From: G11 sp947167445
GTDB lineage: Bacteria > Bacillota > Clostridia > Lachnospirales > Lachnospiraceae
Length of the DNA: 64,000 bases
Direction: 5' to 3'
Assembly (NCBI GenBank): GCA_947167445.1
Contig: CAMVID010000005.1
Location: 1-64,000 of the forward strand
Part shown: one piece after another, positions 9,148 to 16,290 of the stretch
Numbering within the stretch: the first letter of the stretch is position 1
Layout: each line of letters starts with the position of its first letter
Notes under the pieces: model-generated
What the model saw: the letters and a program-made list of their open reading frames with translations, nothing else
Told to the model about the DNA's origin: nothing
Databases searched by the model: none
Made by a program: the position numbers and the translations under genes

Positions 9148-9180
9148 ACGCCTGCCAAATCATTATAACTTGGCAGGCGT
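9148..9180 (-). terminator. Terminator of the FapA-to-chemoreceptor operon
   Basis: A perfect 11-bp inverted repeat (ACGCCTGCCAA and TTGGCAGGCGT) with an 11-nt loop, about 65 bp beyond the chemoreceptor stop. On the minus strand it runs into ATTTTATG, a modest T-rich tail. Confidence 0.7.
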
Positions 9181-9243
9181 TTGCGTTTCAATATTACAGG
9201 ATATACATATTCCTTATATTCTCCATAAGCTGTACTTATGGGG

Positions 9244-10719
9244 CTATTGGATTGCTTTAAGTTTCTCTGCGTTGGCAAGCATTTCCTCAACCACACCCAA
9301 AGTATCCTGTACAACACTCTGATTATTTCTTGTGGAATCACAGGTTGTGGTGGAGTGAGCGGAAACCTCCTCAGTAATTGCGGAGATGGTCTGAATACCC
9401 TCCACAATCTCTCCGTTTGCAGCCGCAAGAGTTGAAACAATCTCTGTAAGGGCGTTGGAGTTGGTTCTGATTTCTCTGATACTCTCTATAATCTTCTGGA
9501 AGCTTTCCTCGGTTGTGGTTGCTGCGGTATTCTGGTTCTTGTTGCTCTCAACCAGAGTATTGATTGCATCTACAACCTCGTTCATCTTACCTGAAATGCT
9601 CTCGATAAGGGAGGAAATATTTCCTGTAGCTGTCTGAGTCTGGGAAGCAAGGTTTGAAATCTCTGAAGCTACAACCGCAAAACCTCTTCCTGCATCTCCT
9701 GCTCTTGCTGCCTCGATGGAAGCATTAAGGGCAAGAAGGCTGGTCTGTGAAGCAACGTTGTTGATGAGCTCAACAATGCTCTCCATCTTTGCAGTGATTC
9801 CTTTGAGTTCTTCAACCTCACTCATAACGTCGTTTCCGGCCTTCTCGGAAACCACTGTCTGCTCCATAAGGAGTTTCATATTGTCTCGGCCTTCATGGCA
9901 GGCATCAACAGTAACCACCACGTTGTCACCGATGTTTCCTGCGGCACCTGTAACCTTATCTATCTGAGCCTGAATCTCCTCTGTCTTATAGAGCTGATTC
10001 TGGATGCTGTCTGCTGTATCTGTGGTTCCTGTCTGAACCTCAGTCATTGCTTCAAGTGTTTCCTGGCTGGAAGTGGCAAGTCTCTCCATCTTTCCGGAAA
10101 TCTCGTTAACCTGGTCAATCATCTTGCCGGAGATGTCCATGATATCAGTAAGCATCTGGTTTGTCTTCTCACCGGCCTCATTAATAACATCTATTTTCTC
10201 GTTATTGATTCTCGTCGAAATTTTGCTGCATACAATGGAGAATGCTGCAAAGATAACCATAATTACAGCTTCTATCATCATGGCGTCAATTTCTCCTGCT
10301 GCCCAGCCGGTTGAGTATGAATACCAGACGCTGTGAACAACTGCCACTGATGAACAGATAACAGATACCAGGGTGGAGAATCTCACATCGTTATACATGC
10401 TTAGAAGAAGCAGCAGCGGAATAGCATATACAAACACGAGTCTCTGGTTTGCGATAAAGCAGTTCACCGTGTAGTAAAGGCCAAAGCCTACTGCAAGGAA
10501 ATGCTTTATAAGTTCCGTGTCGGGATTGCCCTTGTAAAGGACCCAAAGAACAACTGCGAGAATAATAAGATACACCGTCAGCGCTATTGTAATAGCCGAA
10601 GTCTGATTACCTGCAATAAGCACATAGATGTTTGCCAGAGAAAGGGCTGTGGCAATGACTGTATACATTATGTTTGCAGCCTTATTGACCACACCTAACC
10701 CCGTAGTTGATTGATTCAT
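9244..10719 (-). CDS. Methyl-accepting chemotaxis protein, multi-TM
   Basis: A 491-residue chemoreceptor. The first 180 residues hold about six hydrophobic helices (for example IYVLIAG, AITIALTVYLIILAVVLWVL, LVFVYAIPLLLLLS) with very short loops, so there is no periplasmic sensor domain and sensing is likely through the membrane. No HAMP domain is obvious. The rest is a long methyl-accepting coiled coil whose hairpin tip (GDAGRGFAVVASEISNLA) is the canonical CheA/CheW contact. The ATG follows AGGAGGG. It is last in the 16.2-9.2 kb gene series, 48 bp behind the muramidase gene and before a terminator. No other che genes are in the window. Confidence 0.93.
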   Translation of the reverse strand: MNQSTTGLGVVNKAANIMYTVIATALSLANIYVLIAGNQTSAITIALTVYLIILAVVLWVLYKGNPDTELIKHFLAVGFGLYYTVNCFIANQRLVFVYAIPLLLLLSMYNDVRFSTLVSVICSSVAVVHSVWYSYSTGWAAGEIDAMMIEAVIMVIFAAFSIVCSKISTRINNEKIDVINEAGEKTNQMLTDIMDISGKMIDQVNEISGKMERLATSSQETLEAMTEVQTGTTDTADSIQNQLYKTEEIQAQIDKVTGAAGNIGDNVVVTVDACHEGRDNMKLLMEQTVVSEKAGNDVMSEVEELKGITAKMESIVELINNVASQTSLLALNASIEAARAGDAGRGFAVVASEISNLASQTQTATGNISSLIESISGKMNEVVDAINTLVESNKNQNTAATTTEESFQKIIESIREIRTNSNALTEIVSTLAAANGEIVEGIQTISAITEEVSAHSTTTCDSTRNNQSVVQDTLGVVEEMLANAEKLKAIQ

Positions 10720-10767
10720 TGTTGATAACCCTCCTTTTGACCCGTCTCGGCGAGTCTGTAGTTTTCG

Positions 10768-11817
10768 CTACTCGTATTTAGTTGTAAAACATATATCCAA
10801 GTCTACATTGCCGGGTATACCGTCAACAGACCCTGAATCAGAGTATTGCCATATCTGGAAATCATAAGGGAAATAAATGCAGTCATCGTAATAAGCGTAC
10901 CACTTATCATAGGCTTCCAGCTTATCAAACTCTGCCAAAACCGCAAACATCTCCAAATTTCCATACAGCATGGGTGTGTAGCCTTCTTCAGCTATCCTGT
11001 CAAGGAAAGCAATGGCACACTTTGTTCTCTCCTCAGCGCTAAGCGCGTTCATTCTTGCACTGTCGGGTGACATCTTCTCCAGATCAAAAACAATAGGATA
11101 TGTAATCATATCGCTATAGTCCTTGACAAGATCGATTACCCACTCGGCTTCCTCAACGGCCTCTTTCTCATTGATGGCCTGAGAAAAGAAATACAGTCCT
11201 ACTCCTACTCCTGCTTTATACGCCCCTTGAATGTTATCGAGGGCCAAATCATCCCCCGCAAATTTACCTGTCTTATATCCTCTGTAACCTGTACGGATGA
11301 AAGCAAACTCAACTCCGTCAGCCTTGACCTTATCCCAGTCAATATTTCCCTGGTACTGGGAAACGTCCACACCCTTTATGGATGAAACGGTGCCGTCGTT
11401 GTATGTGACTTCTCCGTCCTCTGAAAATTCAAGTTTGGATTCGTCATAATTATGCTTCTTAAGGTCGTCTCTGATGGGGAGAAAATGGAATTTTCCTCCG
11501 CTTACAACCACCAGATCCTCAGGATAATAATGTCTTATAACTTTAATTGAGCTGTTGGTTTCAAGAAGCATTTCCTTGACATCCTTAAGCATGGTCTGCC
11601 TGGTGTCCTCCTCTGCTTCCTCAACGCTCTGATTAATCTTAAAGTTAAGCTCTGTCTCTGTATATCTTGTGTTAAGCTCCTGCTCGAGATCAAGGACCTG
11701 CTTCTCAAGTTCCTTCTGCTTCTCGTCCATAACATAGTAAACACCAAGAAGGCTTACTCCCATAAGCCCTACGGTCACTAAGATTATGATCAGTGCTTTT
11801 ACCCAGTTTTTCTTCAT
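10768..11817 (-). CDS. Membrane-anchored GH25 muramidase (lysozyme)
   Basis: A 349-residue protein with an N-terminal membrane helix (ALIIILVTVGLMGVSLLGVYY, about 9-29), a coiled coil (about 30-80) and a C-terminal glycoside hydrolase 25 domain (about 148-349). The domain shows the GVDVSQYQGNIDW start with its catalytic-site Asp, AFIRTGYRG, GLYFFSQA, and the FDLEK strand (about 240) bearing the catalytic Glu, ending QIWQYSDSG. It would cleave the MurNAc-GlcNAc bond outside the membrane while tethered to it. It lies 22 bp after the TPR gene. Tethering by a coiled coil suggests a role in cell-wall growth or division rather than phage lysis; this is inference. Confidence 0.93.
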   Translation of the reverse strand: MKKNWVKALIIILVTVGLMGVSLLGVYYVMDEKQKELEKQVLDLEQELNTRYTETELNFKINQSVEEAEEDTRQTMLKDVKEMLLETNSSIKVIRHYYPEDLVVVSGGKFHFLPIRDDLKKHNYDESKLEFSEDGEVTYNDGTVSSIKGVDVSQYQGNIDWDKVKADGVEFAFIRTGYRGYKTGKFAGDDLALDNIQGAYKAGVGVGLYFFSQAINEKEAVEEAEWVIDLVKDYSDMITYPIVFDLEKMSPDSARMNALSAEERTKCAIAFLDRIAEEGYTPMLYGNLEMFAVLAEFDKLEAYDKWYAYYDDCIYFPYDFQIWQYSDSGSVDGIPGNVDLDICFTTKYE

Positions 11818-11839
11818 TTAACCCTCCGAATAAGGGATA

Positions 11840-13246
11840 TTATCCGTTAATCTCCCCCAGATATTCCTCAGCTCTCTTGGCCCTCTCAGTGCCGGGGAAC
11901 TTATCGATGACAGCCTGATATGTCTCAGCCGCCTTCTCGTCATTCTTCGCTCTTCTGTAAGCGTTTCCCAGAAGGAATAAGGCATCCAGGTTCTCTTCAT
12001 CGTAAAAAACTGCCTGTTCTAATTCATCGATAGCCTGTTCAAACTGGTCATTTCCGAAATACTGATAGCCGGTTTCATAGAACTGGGCTGCGATTCCGGG
12101 ACCTACTGTCTTAAGCACGGTTGAATAGAGCTCCTTAAATGCATCTGATGTAGCCTCGATATCAACCTCATTTGCAATCTCCTGAACCAGAGGAGAAATG
12201 GTTTCGATGTCATTGGGATTGGCAATATATGCTGTGGCTGCAGTCAAAAGTTTGTCGATGGACTCGATGGTGCCGCCTTCGCCTACATATCCGTCAAGTT
12301 GTCCGTGTAATGATTCAGTCTCTTCCTTAAGGTTCTCAACCTGTGAGGTAAGCTCCGTAATCTGGGCAGTCTTGGCATCAAGCTGCTCTCCGTAGCCTCT
12401 CACTTCCTCCTGGTACTTGCTCTGCTCGGAAGAAATAATTCCGGGTCTTATCAGGAAAAATGTGGCAAGGGAACCAAGAGCTATACCGATAGCAATGTAT
12501 AAAAGAACCGATGCGCCCATTCCTGAGCGGGGCTCCTTCACATTTGCAGGCTGAATGATGATTTCGTTGTCTGAACGGTATCTGTGCACTTCCTCAGTCT
12601 TGGTCTGATTCTTTGCGCCGCCTTCGTCAGGCATCATCATCTTGTCTATTTCTTTAAGGTAACGAAGGCTTAAGGTGTTGCCCTTATCGATGGCGAGACA
12701 CTTGTCGCACTCTCTCTTTGCCTTCTCCCACTCTTCGTCGTTGATATACAAAAGCGCAAGAAGCTGATGAGCTCTTATGAACTTGGGTGTCATGGAAAGA
12801 ACCTTCTTGAGCTGAATTACAGCCAGATCAAGGCAGTCCTGCTGACAGTACGCCAGAGCCTGATTGTACTTCTTGATACTTTGGTTAATGGTGTCAAGCT
12901 TTGATGTATTGCTCTGAACCATGTCTATATAGGTGTTGGCAACATTCTTGGCAGGGCGGATATTCTTGCTTATTACCCACTCGCTTAAAGCCGCACAAAC
13001 TTCACCCATCTCAAAATAGACAAGTCCCAAAAGGTTTCTTGCCTCAATGTTGTTCTTATTAAATTTAAGTGATTGTCTTAAGGAAACAATGGCCCCGGAT
13101 AAATCTCTTACGTTTGCTTTGGTAAGTCCGTCATTATAGAAACGGTTAGAGGCCATGATAATCTTCTTGTATAGGGTGACATCCACTCCGCAGGAAGTAC
13201 AAAAGCTTTGCTCTGAGAGGATGCTTCCGCAATTATAACATCTCAT
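11840..13246 (-). CDS. Zinc-ribbon TPR membrane protein
   Basis: A 468-residue protein starting with a zinc ribbon (CYNCG then CTSCG, residues 3-20), followed by TPR-like helices (about 35-205), a membrane helix (VLLYIAIGIALGSLATFFLI, about 238-258), a coiled coil (about 270-320) and a second TPR block at the C-terminus (YQYFGNDQFEQAIDELEQAV; ALFLLGNAYRRAKNDEKAAE). Topology is probably cytosolic zinc ribbon and N-terminal TPRs with extracellular C-terminal TPRs, suggesting a scaffold. The ATG at 13246 with GAGG 7 nt upstream is preferred over a TTG at 13252. It lies 12 bp after the 47-aa gene and before the muramidase, so a cell-envelope assembly role is plausible. Confidence 0.82.
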   Translation of the reverse strand: MRCYNCGSILSEQSFCTSCGVDVTLYKKIIMASNRFYNDGLTKANVRDLSGAIVSLRQSLKFNKNNIEARNLLGLVYFEMGEVCAALSEWVISKNIRPAKNVANTYIDMVQSNTSKLDTINQSIKKYNQALAYCQQDCLDLAVIQLKKVLSMTPKFIRAHQLLALLYINDEEWEKAKRECDKCLAIDKGNTLSLRYLKEIDKMMMPDEGGAKNQTKTEEVHRYRSDNEIIIQPANVKEPRSGMGASVLLYIAIGIALGSLATFFLIRPGIISSEQSKYQEEVRGYGEQLDAKTAQITELTSQVENLKEETESLHGQLDGYVGEGGTIESIDKLLTAATAYIANPNDIETISPLVQEIANEVDIEATSDAFKELYSTVLKTVGPGIAAQFYETGYQYFGNDQFEQAIDELEQAVFYDEENLDALFLLGNAYRRAKNDEKAAETYQAVIDKFPGTERAKRAEEYLGEING

Positions 13247-13258
13247 TGCCAATCCTCG

Positions 13259-13402
13259 TTATTCTTCGTTTGTTACTTCCTTAACCATTTTTACAAAAAG
13301 ATCGGACATGTCTGTCAAATCCTGGTTATAAATGGCATCCTCAACCTCTTCAACTTCAAGGCTGGGATGAAACTTCAATAATTCTTCCTCGAAATTAATC
13401 AT
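13259..13402 (-). CDS. Small acidic 47-aa protein
   Basis: A 47-residue acidic protein (begins MINFEEELLKFHPSLEVEE, ends VKMVKEVTNEE) between folC and the TPR gene. The evidence for coding is the ATG at 13402 with AGGAG 7 nt upstream, and tight spacing: 11 bp after the folC stop and 12 bp before the next ATG. It looks helical and has no signal peptide. I recognise no family. It could be a small partner of the TPR protein. Confidence 0.7.
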   Translation of the reverse strand: MINFEEELLKFHPSLEVEEVEDAIYNQDLTDMSDLFVKMVKEVTNEE

Positions 13403-13413
13403 ATCTTATCTCC

Positions 13414-14691
13414 TCAGAGTCCCAGATAATCAAATATCTCTCCTGCCAGATACAAGGATCCTGCGATATAAATCACATCGCCATCTTCCTTCCGGCTTTC
13501 TGCATCTTTATAAGCTTCCTTCACGGAATCGTATACTCCGATTCCCTCGTATCCCGCTTTCTTGAAAAGTTCGGCAAGTTCAGCCGCTACAACGGTTCTT
13601 GGGTTGTCGATTGTTACCACATCAATACTTTCAAAGAGGCGGCTTCTTACAATATCTTCCACCATCTTGTCGTATTCCTTGTCTTTCACAACACCAAAAA
13701 TCAAGCGTCTCTTTCCTTCACCCGAATTGGCGGATACGCTTTCAATAAATGCCCTGATTCCGTCCTCATTGTGAGCTCCGTCAACGAATACTCCCGGAAG
13801 GACCTCATCCATGCGGGCTTTCCAATATGTTTCTTTGACTGCTTTCCTGATGATATCCTCGGTGAGCTTTGATTTATCAAACAAAACTTCCGCAGCCTTC
13901 AAGGCCAGGGATGCGTTCTCAATCTGATACAAAGCCCCCGTACCCAGGGTGAGTCTAACACTACTATAATACCGAGAAACATAACAAAAATCAATGTTTT
14001 TATTGTGGACGCCCTCTAACGAAAAATCAGCCTTTGTAAGGGGAAATGAAGGACAGGACAGCTCCTTTGCCCTAGCTTCTATAACCCCTGCCGCTTCCTC
14101 AACCAAAGCGTCATATGCAACGGGAACACCCGCTCTTAAAATCCCTGCTTTTTCACCTGCTATGGATTCTAAAGTGTTTCCGAGATAAGCCATGTGATCA
14201 TAGCCGATTCTTGTTATTATGTTAACCACAGGATCATCGATTACATTCGTGGCATCCAGCTTTCCCCCAAGGCCGGTTTCAAGGATAATATAGTCCGGCT
14301 TCTTGTCAGCGAAATAAAGCATGGCCATGAAGAAAAAGTATTCAAAAAATGAGGGATGGTACTCTCCGGGAATGAGATATGCTTTGACTTTTTCAAAGTA
14401 GGTAACCATCTCATCATCGGTTATCTCACAATCCTCATATTTGATTCTCTCGTTGATCTTCACAAGATGAGGGGAGGTGAAAATTCCCACCGTGTAGCCC
14501 ATGGCTCTTAAAACAGAACGCAAATAGGCACAAACGGAACCTTTACCGTTTGTGCCGGCCACATGGATGATTTTCATCTTGGATGTGTCGGGAAGAATAA
14601 GCTTATAAAAAGCCCTGGTGTCCTCCACCGTGTGCTTCCCTGTGAATTTGGGAATATTTAAAAGATAATCTGTTGTTTCTTGGTAGTTCAT
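13414..14691 (-). CDS. folC: Folylpolyglutamate/dihydrofolate synthase
   Basis: A 425-residue Mur-ligase-family enzyme, FolC. It adds glutamate to dihydropteroate and/or polyglutamylates folates, in the cytosol. Hallmarks are IHVAGTNGKGSVCAYL (ATP-binding loop, about 40-55), the TSPHLVKINERI stretch, LETGLGGKLDATNV (about 138), and the C-terminal VDGAHNEDGIRAF. Length is normal. It lies 13 bp after the FapA-like gene and 11 bp before the 47-aa gene. The mix of a folate enzyme with envelope proteins in one operon is unusual but folC is often placed opportunistically. Confidence 0.95.
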   Translation of the reverse strand: MNYQETTDYLLNIPKFTGKHTVEDTRAFYKLILPDTSKMKIIHVAGTNGKGSVCAYLRSVLRAMGYTVGIFTSPHLVKINERIKYEDCEITDDEMVTYFEKVKAYLIPGEYHPSFFEYFFFMAMLYFADKKPDYIILETGLGGKLDATNVIDDPVVNIITRIGYDHMAYLGNTLESIAGEKAGILRAGVPVAYDALVEEAAGVIEARAKELSCPSFPLTKADFSLEGVHNKNIDFCYVSRYYSSVRLTLGTGALYQIENASLALKAAEVLFDKSKLTEDIIRKAVKETYWKARMDEVLPGVFVDGAHNEDGIRAFIESVSANSGEGKRRLIFGVVKDKEYDKMVEDIVRSRLFESIDVVTIDNPRTVVAAELAELFKKAGYEGIGVYDSVKEAYKDAESRKEDGDVIYIAGSLYLAGEIFDYLGL

Positions 14692-14704
14692 TAATAGGCT
14701 CGGT

Positions 14705-16210
14705 CTACAAAACCAGTACTTCGCTCTGAACCCTTCCGCCTGCCTTAAAGAATCTCATATAGGAGGTATCTTTGTCTATTGGCATATTGGACGTCTCGAT
14801 ACTGATGAGGACGCCTGCGTGAACAGGTCCTTTGATCTCGATTTTGGACCCCTTTCCCTTTTCAAGTATCATTTTGTAAAACTCAATATCCGAGCGAATG
14901 GTATCCAGGTTTCTGTAGATGGCGTTCTTTCTCTCCTCAAGCTCCGGGAGCTTGGTCTCAAGAGCCTTTGCCTTCCAGTTCTTCTGGGCCTTTGCCTGAA
15001 TGATTTCGGTCATTTCGGCAACAACCTGCTGAAGTTTCTCGGTCTGAGCCTTCTCTTCATTGGTAAGTCTTACGACCTCCTCGTAGGTCTTGGGCTCGTA
15101 ACCCGAGTGGATAATAGTCTTAATCTCGGTATTGTTTCCGGCAGAACCTGAAACCACTCCAAGCATACCGTGTACGTATCCTCCGATGATTCTGCCCTTT
15201 CCTCCGGTGGCAACCACCTTGCCGCTGGCATTCACATGGCTGTCAAGGATGGCGTTGGCCTCCACATTTCCGCCTGCATCAACATTACAGTACTCCAGGA
15301 AGTTGGAGAAAATGTTTCCTCTCGCGGAAAGCTTAGCTGTCTGGCTGCCGGTTACACCTTTGGAAATTATAATATCGCCCCCTGCGAAAAGCGAAGCTCC
15401 CGCAGCGGTTCCGTTTATAACTATATTTCTGCCCGCCCTTAATGTGACTCCGGATTCCACGTTGCCGTTAACAATAATGTCACCGTAGAACTCAATCTTG
15501 CCCATGAGATAATCCACATCGCCTCTTACCTCATGAGTGGCCTGAATATCAATTCTGTCACCCTTAAGTTCCACCTTGCCGTCAATAAGGGATACGTACA
15601 CATCAGGATCTTCCTCATTGGAAATGTTCATTCCCTTTAAGGGCTTAAGGTCCTTAACCGGTGCAGGCTTAATTACAATGCCTCTTACATCCGTTCCCTC
15701 AGTGCCGGCTACGGCATGATGGTAAAGTGCAAGCTTGTCTCCTGCCTTAACATTCTGAAGCATATGCATGGCCTGATAGTCCACGCTTCCGTCTTCCAAA
15801 ACCTTGGGGCCCGTATGAGTGTCGGGGGAGAAGTAGTACTCATAGTATCCGTCGTTTCCCTCCACCATGGGGGTACCGAAGGCAATCTCCTCTTCCCTGT
15901 CATACATGCCTGCAATCAGCATACCGTTAATACGGCCCATCTCCACGCCATAGGTTACCCCATTCTCGTCGATGAAGTCCATAATATCGTCAATATCGTA
16001 AGGGGCGGCTCCCTCTTCGGGAGTTCCGAGAAGAAGGTACGCAGTCATTCCGTCCTCGGAAATCCTGACATACGAATCAGCCCCCAAAGGAGACAGGGGG
16101 ACTTCCTCTTCTTCACTTTTAGCTATCTCCTCCTGCGCACTGGCTATCTTCTCAAGAAGCATGTCAAGCTGCGCGCTTTCATCGGAGGGATTTACGTCAA
16201 ACTCGCCCAT
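14705..16210 (-). CDS. FapA/DUF342 family polymer-binding-like protein
   Basis: A 501-residue protein of the FapA (DUF342) family. After an acidic N-terminal segment (about 1-40), residues about 60-190 form the FapA N-domain, followed by a right-handed beta-helix (about 200-355) with repeated G-D-I-x-x/G-N-V turns (FYGDIIVNGNVESGVTLRAG, NIVINGTAAGASLFAGGDII). A coiled coil (about 370-440) and a short C-terminal beta segment complete it. The cellular role of the family is not well settled; links with polymers, flagella and the envelope have been suggested. The start has only a weak GGGG box. It heads the operon and has a promoter inside the valS 3' end. Confidence 0.88.
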   Translation of the reverse strand: MGEFDVNPSDESAQLDMLLEKIASAQEEIAKSEEEEVPLSPLGADSYVRISEDGMTAYLLLGTPEEGAAPYDIDDIMDFIDENGVTYGVEMGRINGMLIAGMYDREEEIAFGTPMVEGNDGYYEYYFSPDTHTGPKVLEDGSVDYQAMHMLQNVKAGDKLALYHHAVAGTEGTDVRGIVIKPAPVKDLKPLKGMNISNEEDPDVYVSLIDGKVELKGDRIDIQATHEVRGDVDYLMGKIEFYGDIIVNGNVESGVTLRAGRNIVINGTAAGASLFAGGDIIISKGVTGSQTAKLSARGNIFSNFLEYCNVDAGGNVEANAILDSHVNASGKVVATGGKGRIIGGYVHGMLGVVSGSAGNNTEIKTIIHSGYEPKTYEEVVRLTNEEKAQTEKLQQVVAEMTEIIQAKAQKNWKAKALETKLPELEERKNAIYRNLDTIRSDIEFYKMILEKGKGSKIEIKGPVHAGVLISIETSNMPIDKDTSYMRFFKAGGRVQSEVLVL

Positions 16211-16260
16211 TTGGATACCCCGATTTAAAACAGGTTTACAGGTCGTACTACGCTAACTTT

Positions 16261-16290
16261 ATTATAGTTCTACTTTGCAAGTTGTTGCAA
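16261..16290 (-). promoter_or_regulatory. Promoter of the FapA-folC-chemoreceptor operon
   Basis: TTGCAA (16285-16290) and a perfect TATAAT (16261-16266) with an 18-bp spacer, overlapping the valS stop codon. No terminator separates valS from this gene, so read-through from valS is also possible. Confidence 0.5.

Noticed and set aside
9093..9440. A 116-codon N-terminal extension of the CofE-like gene
   Set aside because: It overlaps the chemoreceptor coding strand and its terminator, and the ATG at 9092 has a proper AGGAG.
10720..10767. Riboswitch before the chemoreceptor gene
   Set aside because: The 48-bp gap shows only a small GTAG/CTAC stem and lacks the conserved sequence of c-di-GMP riboswitches.
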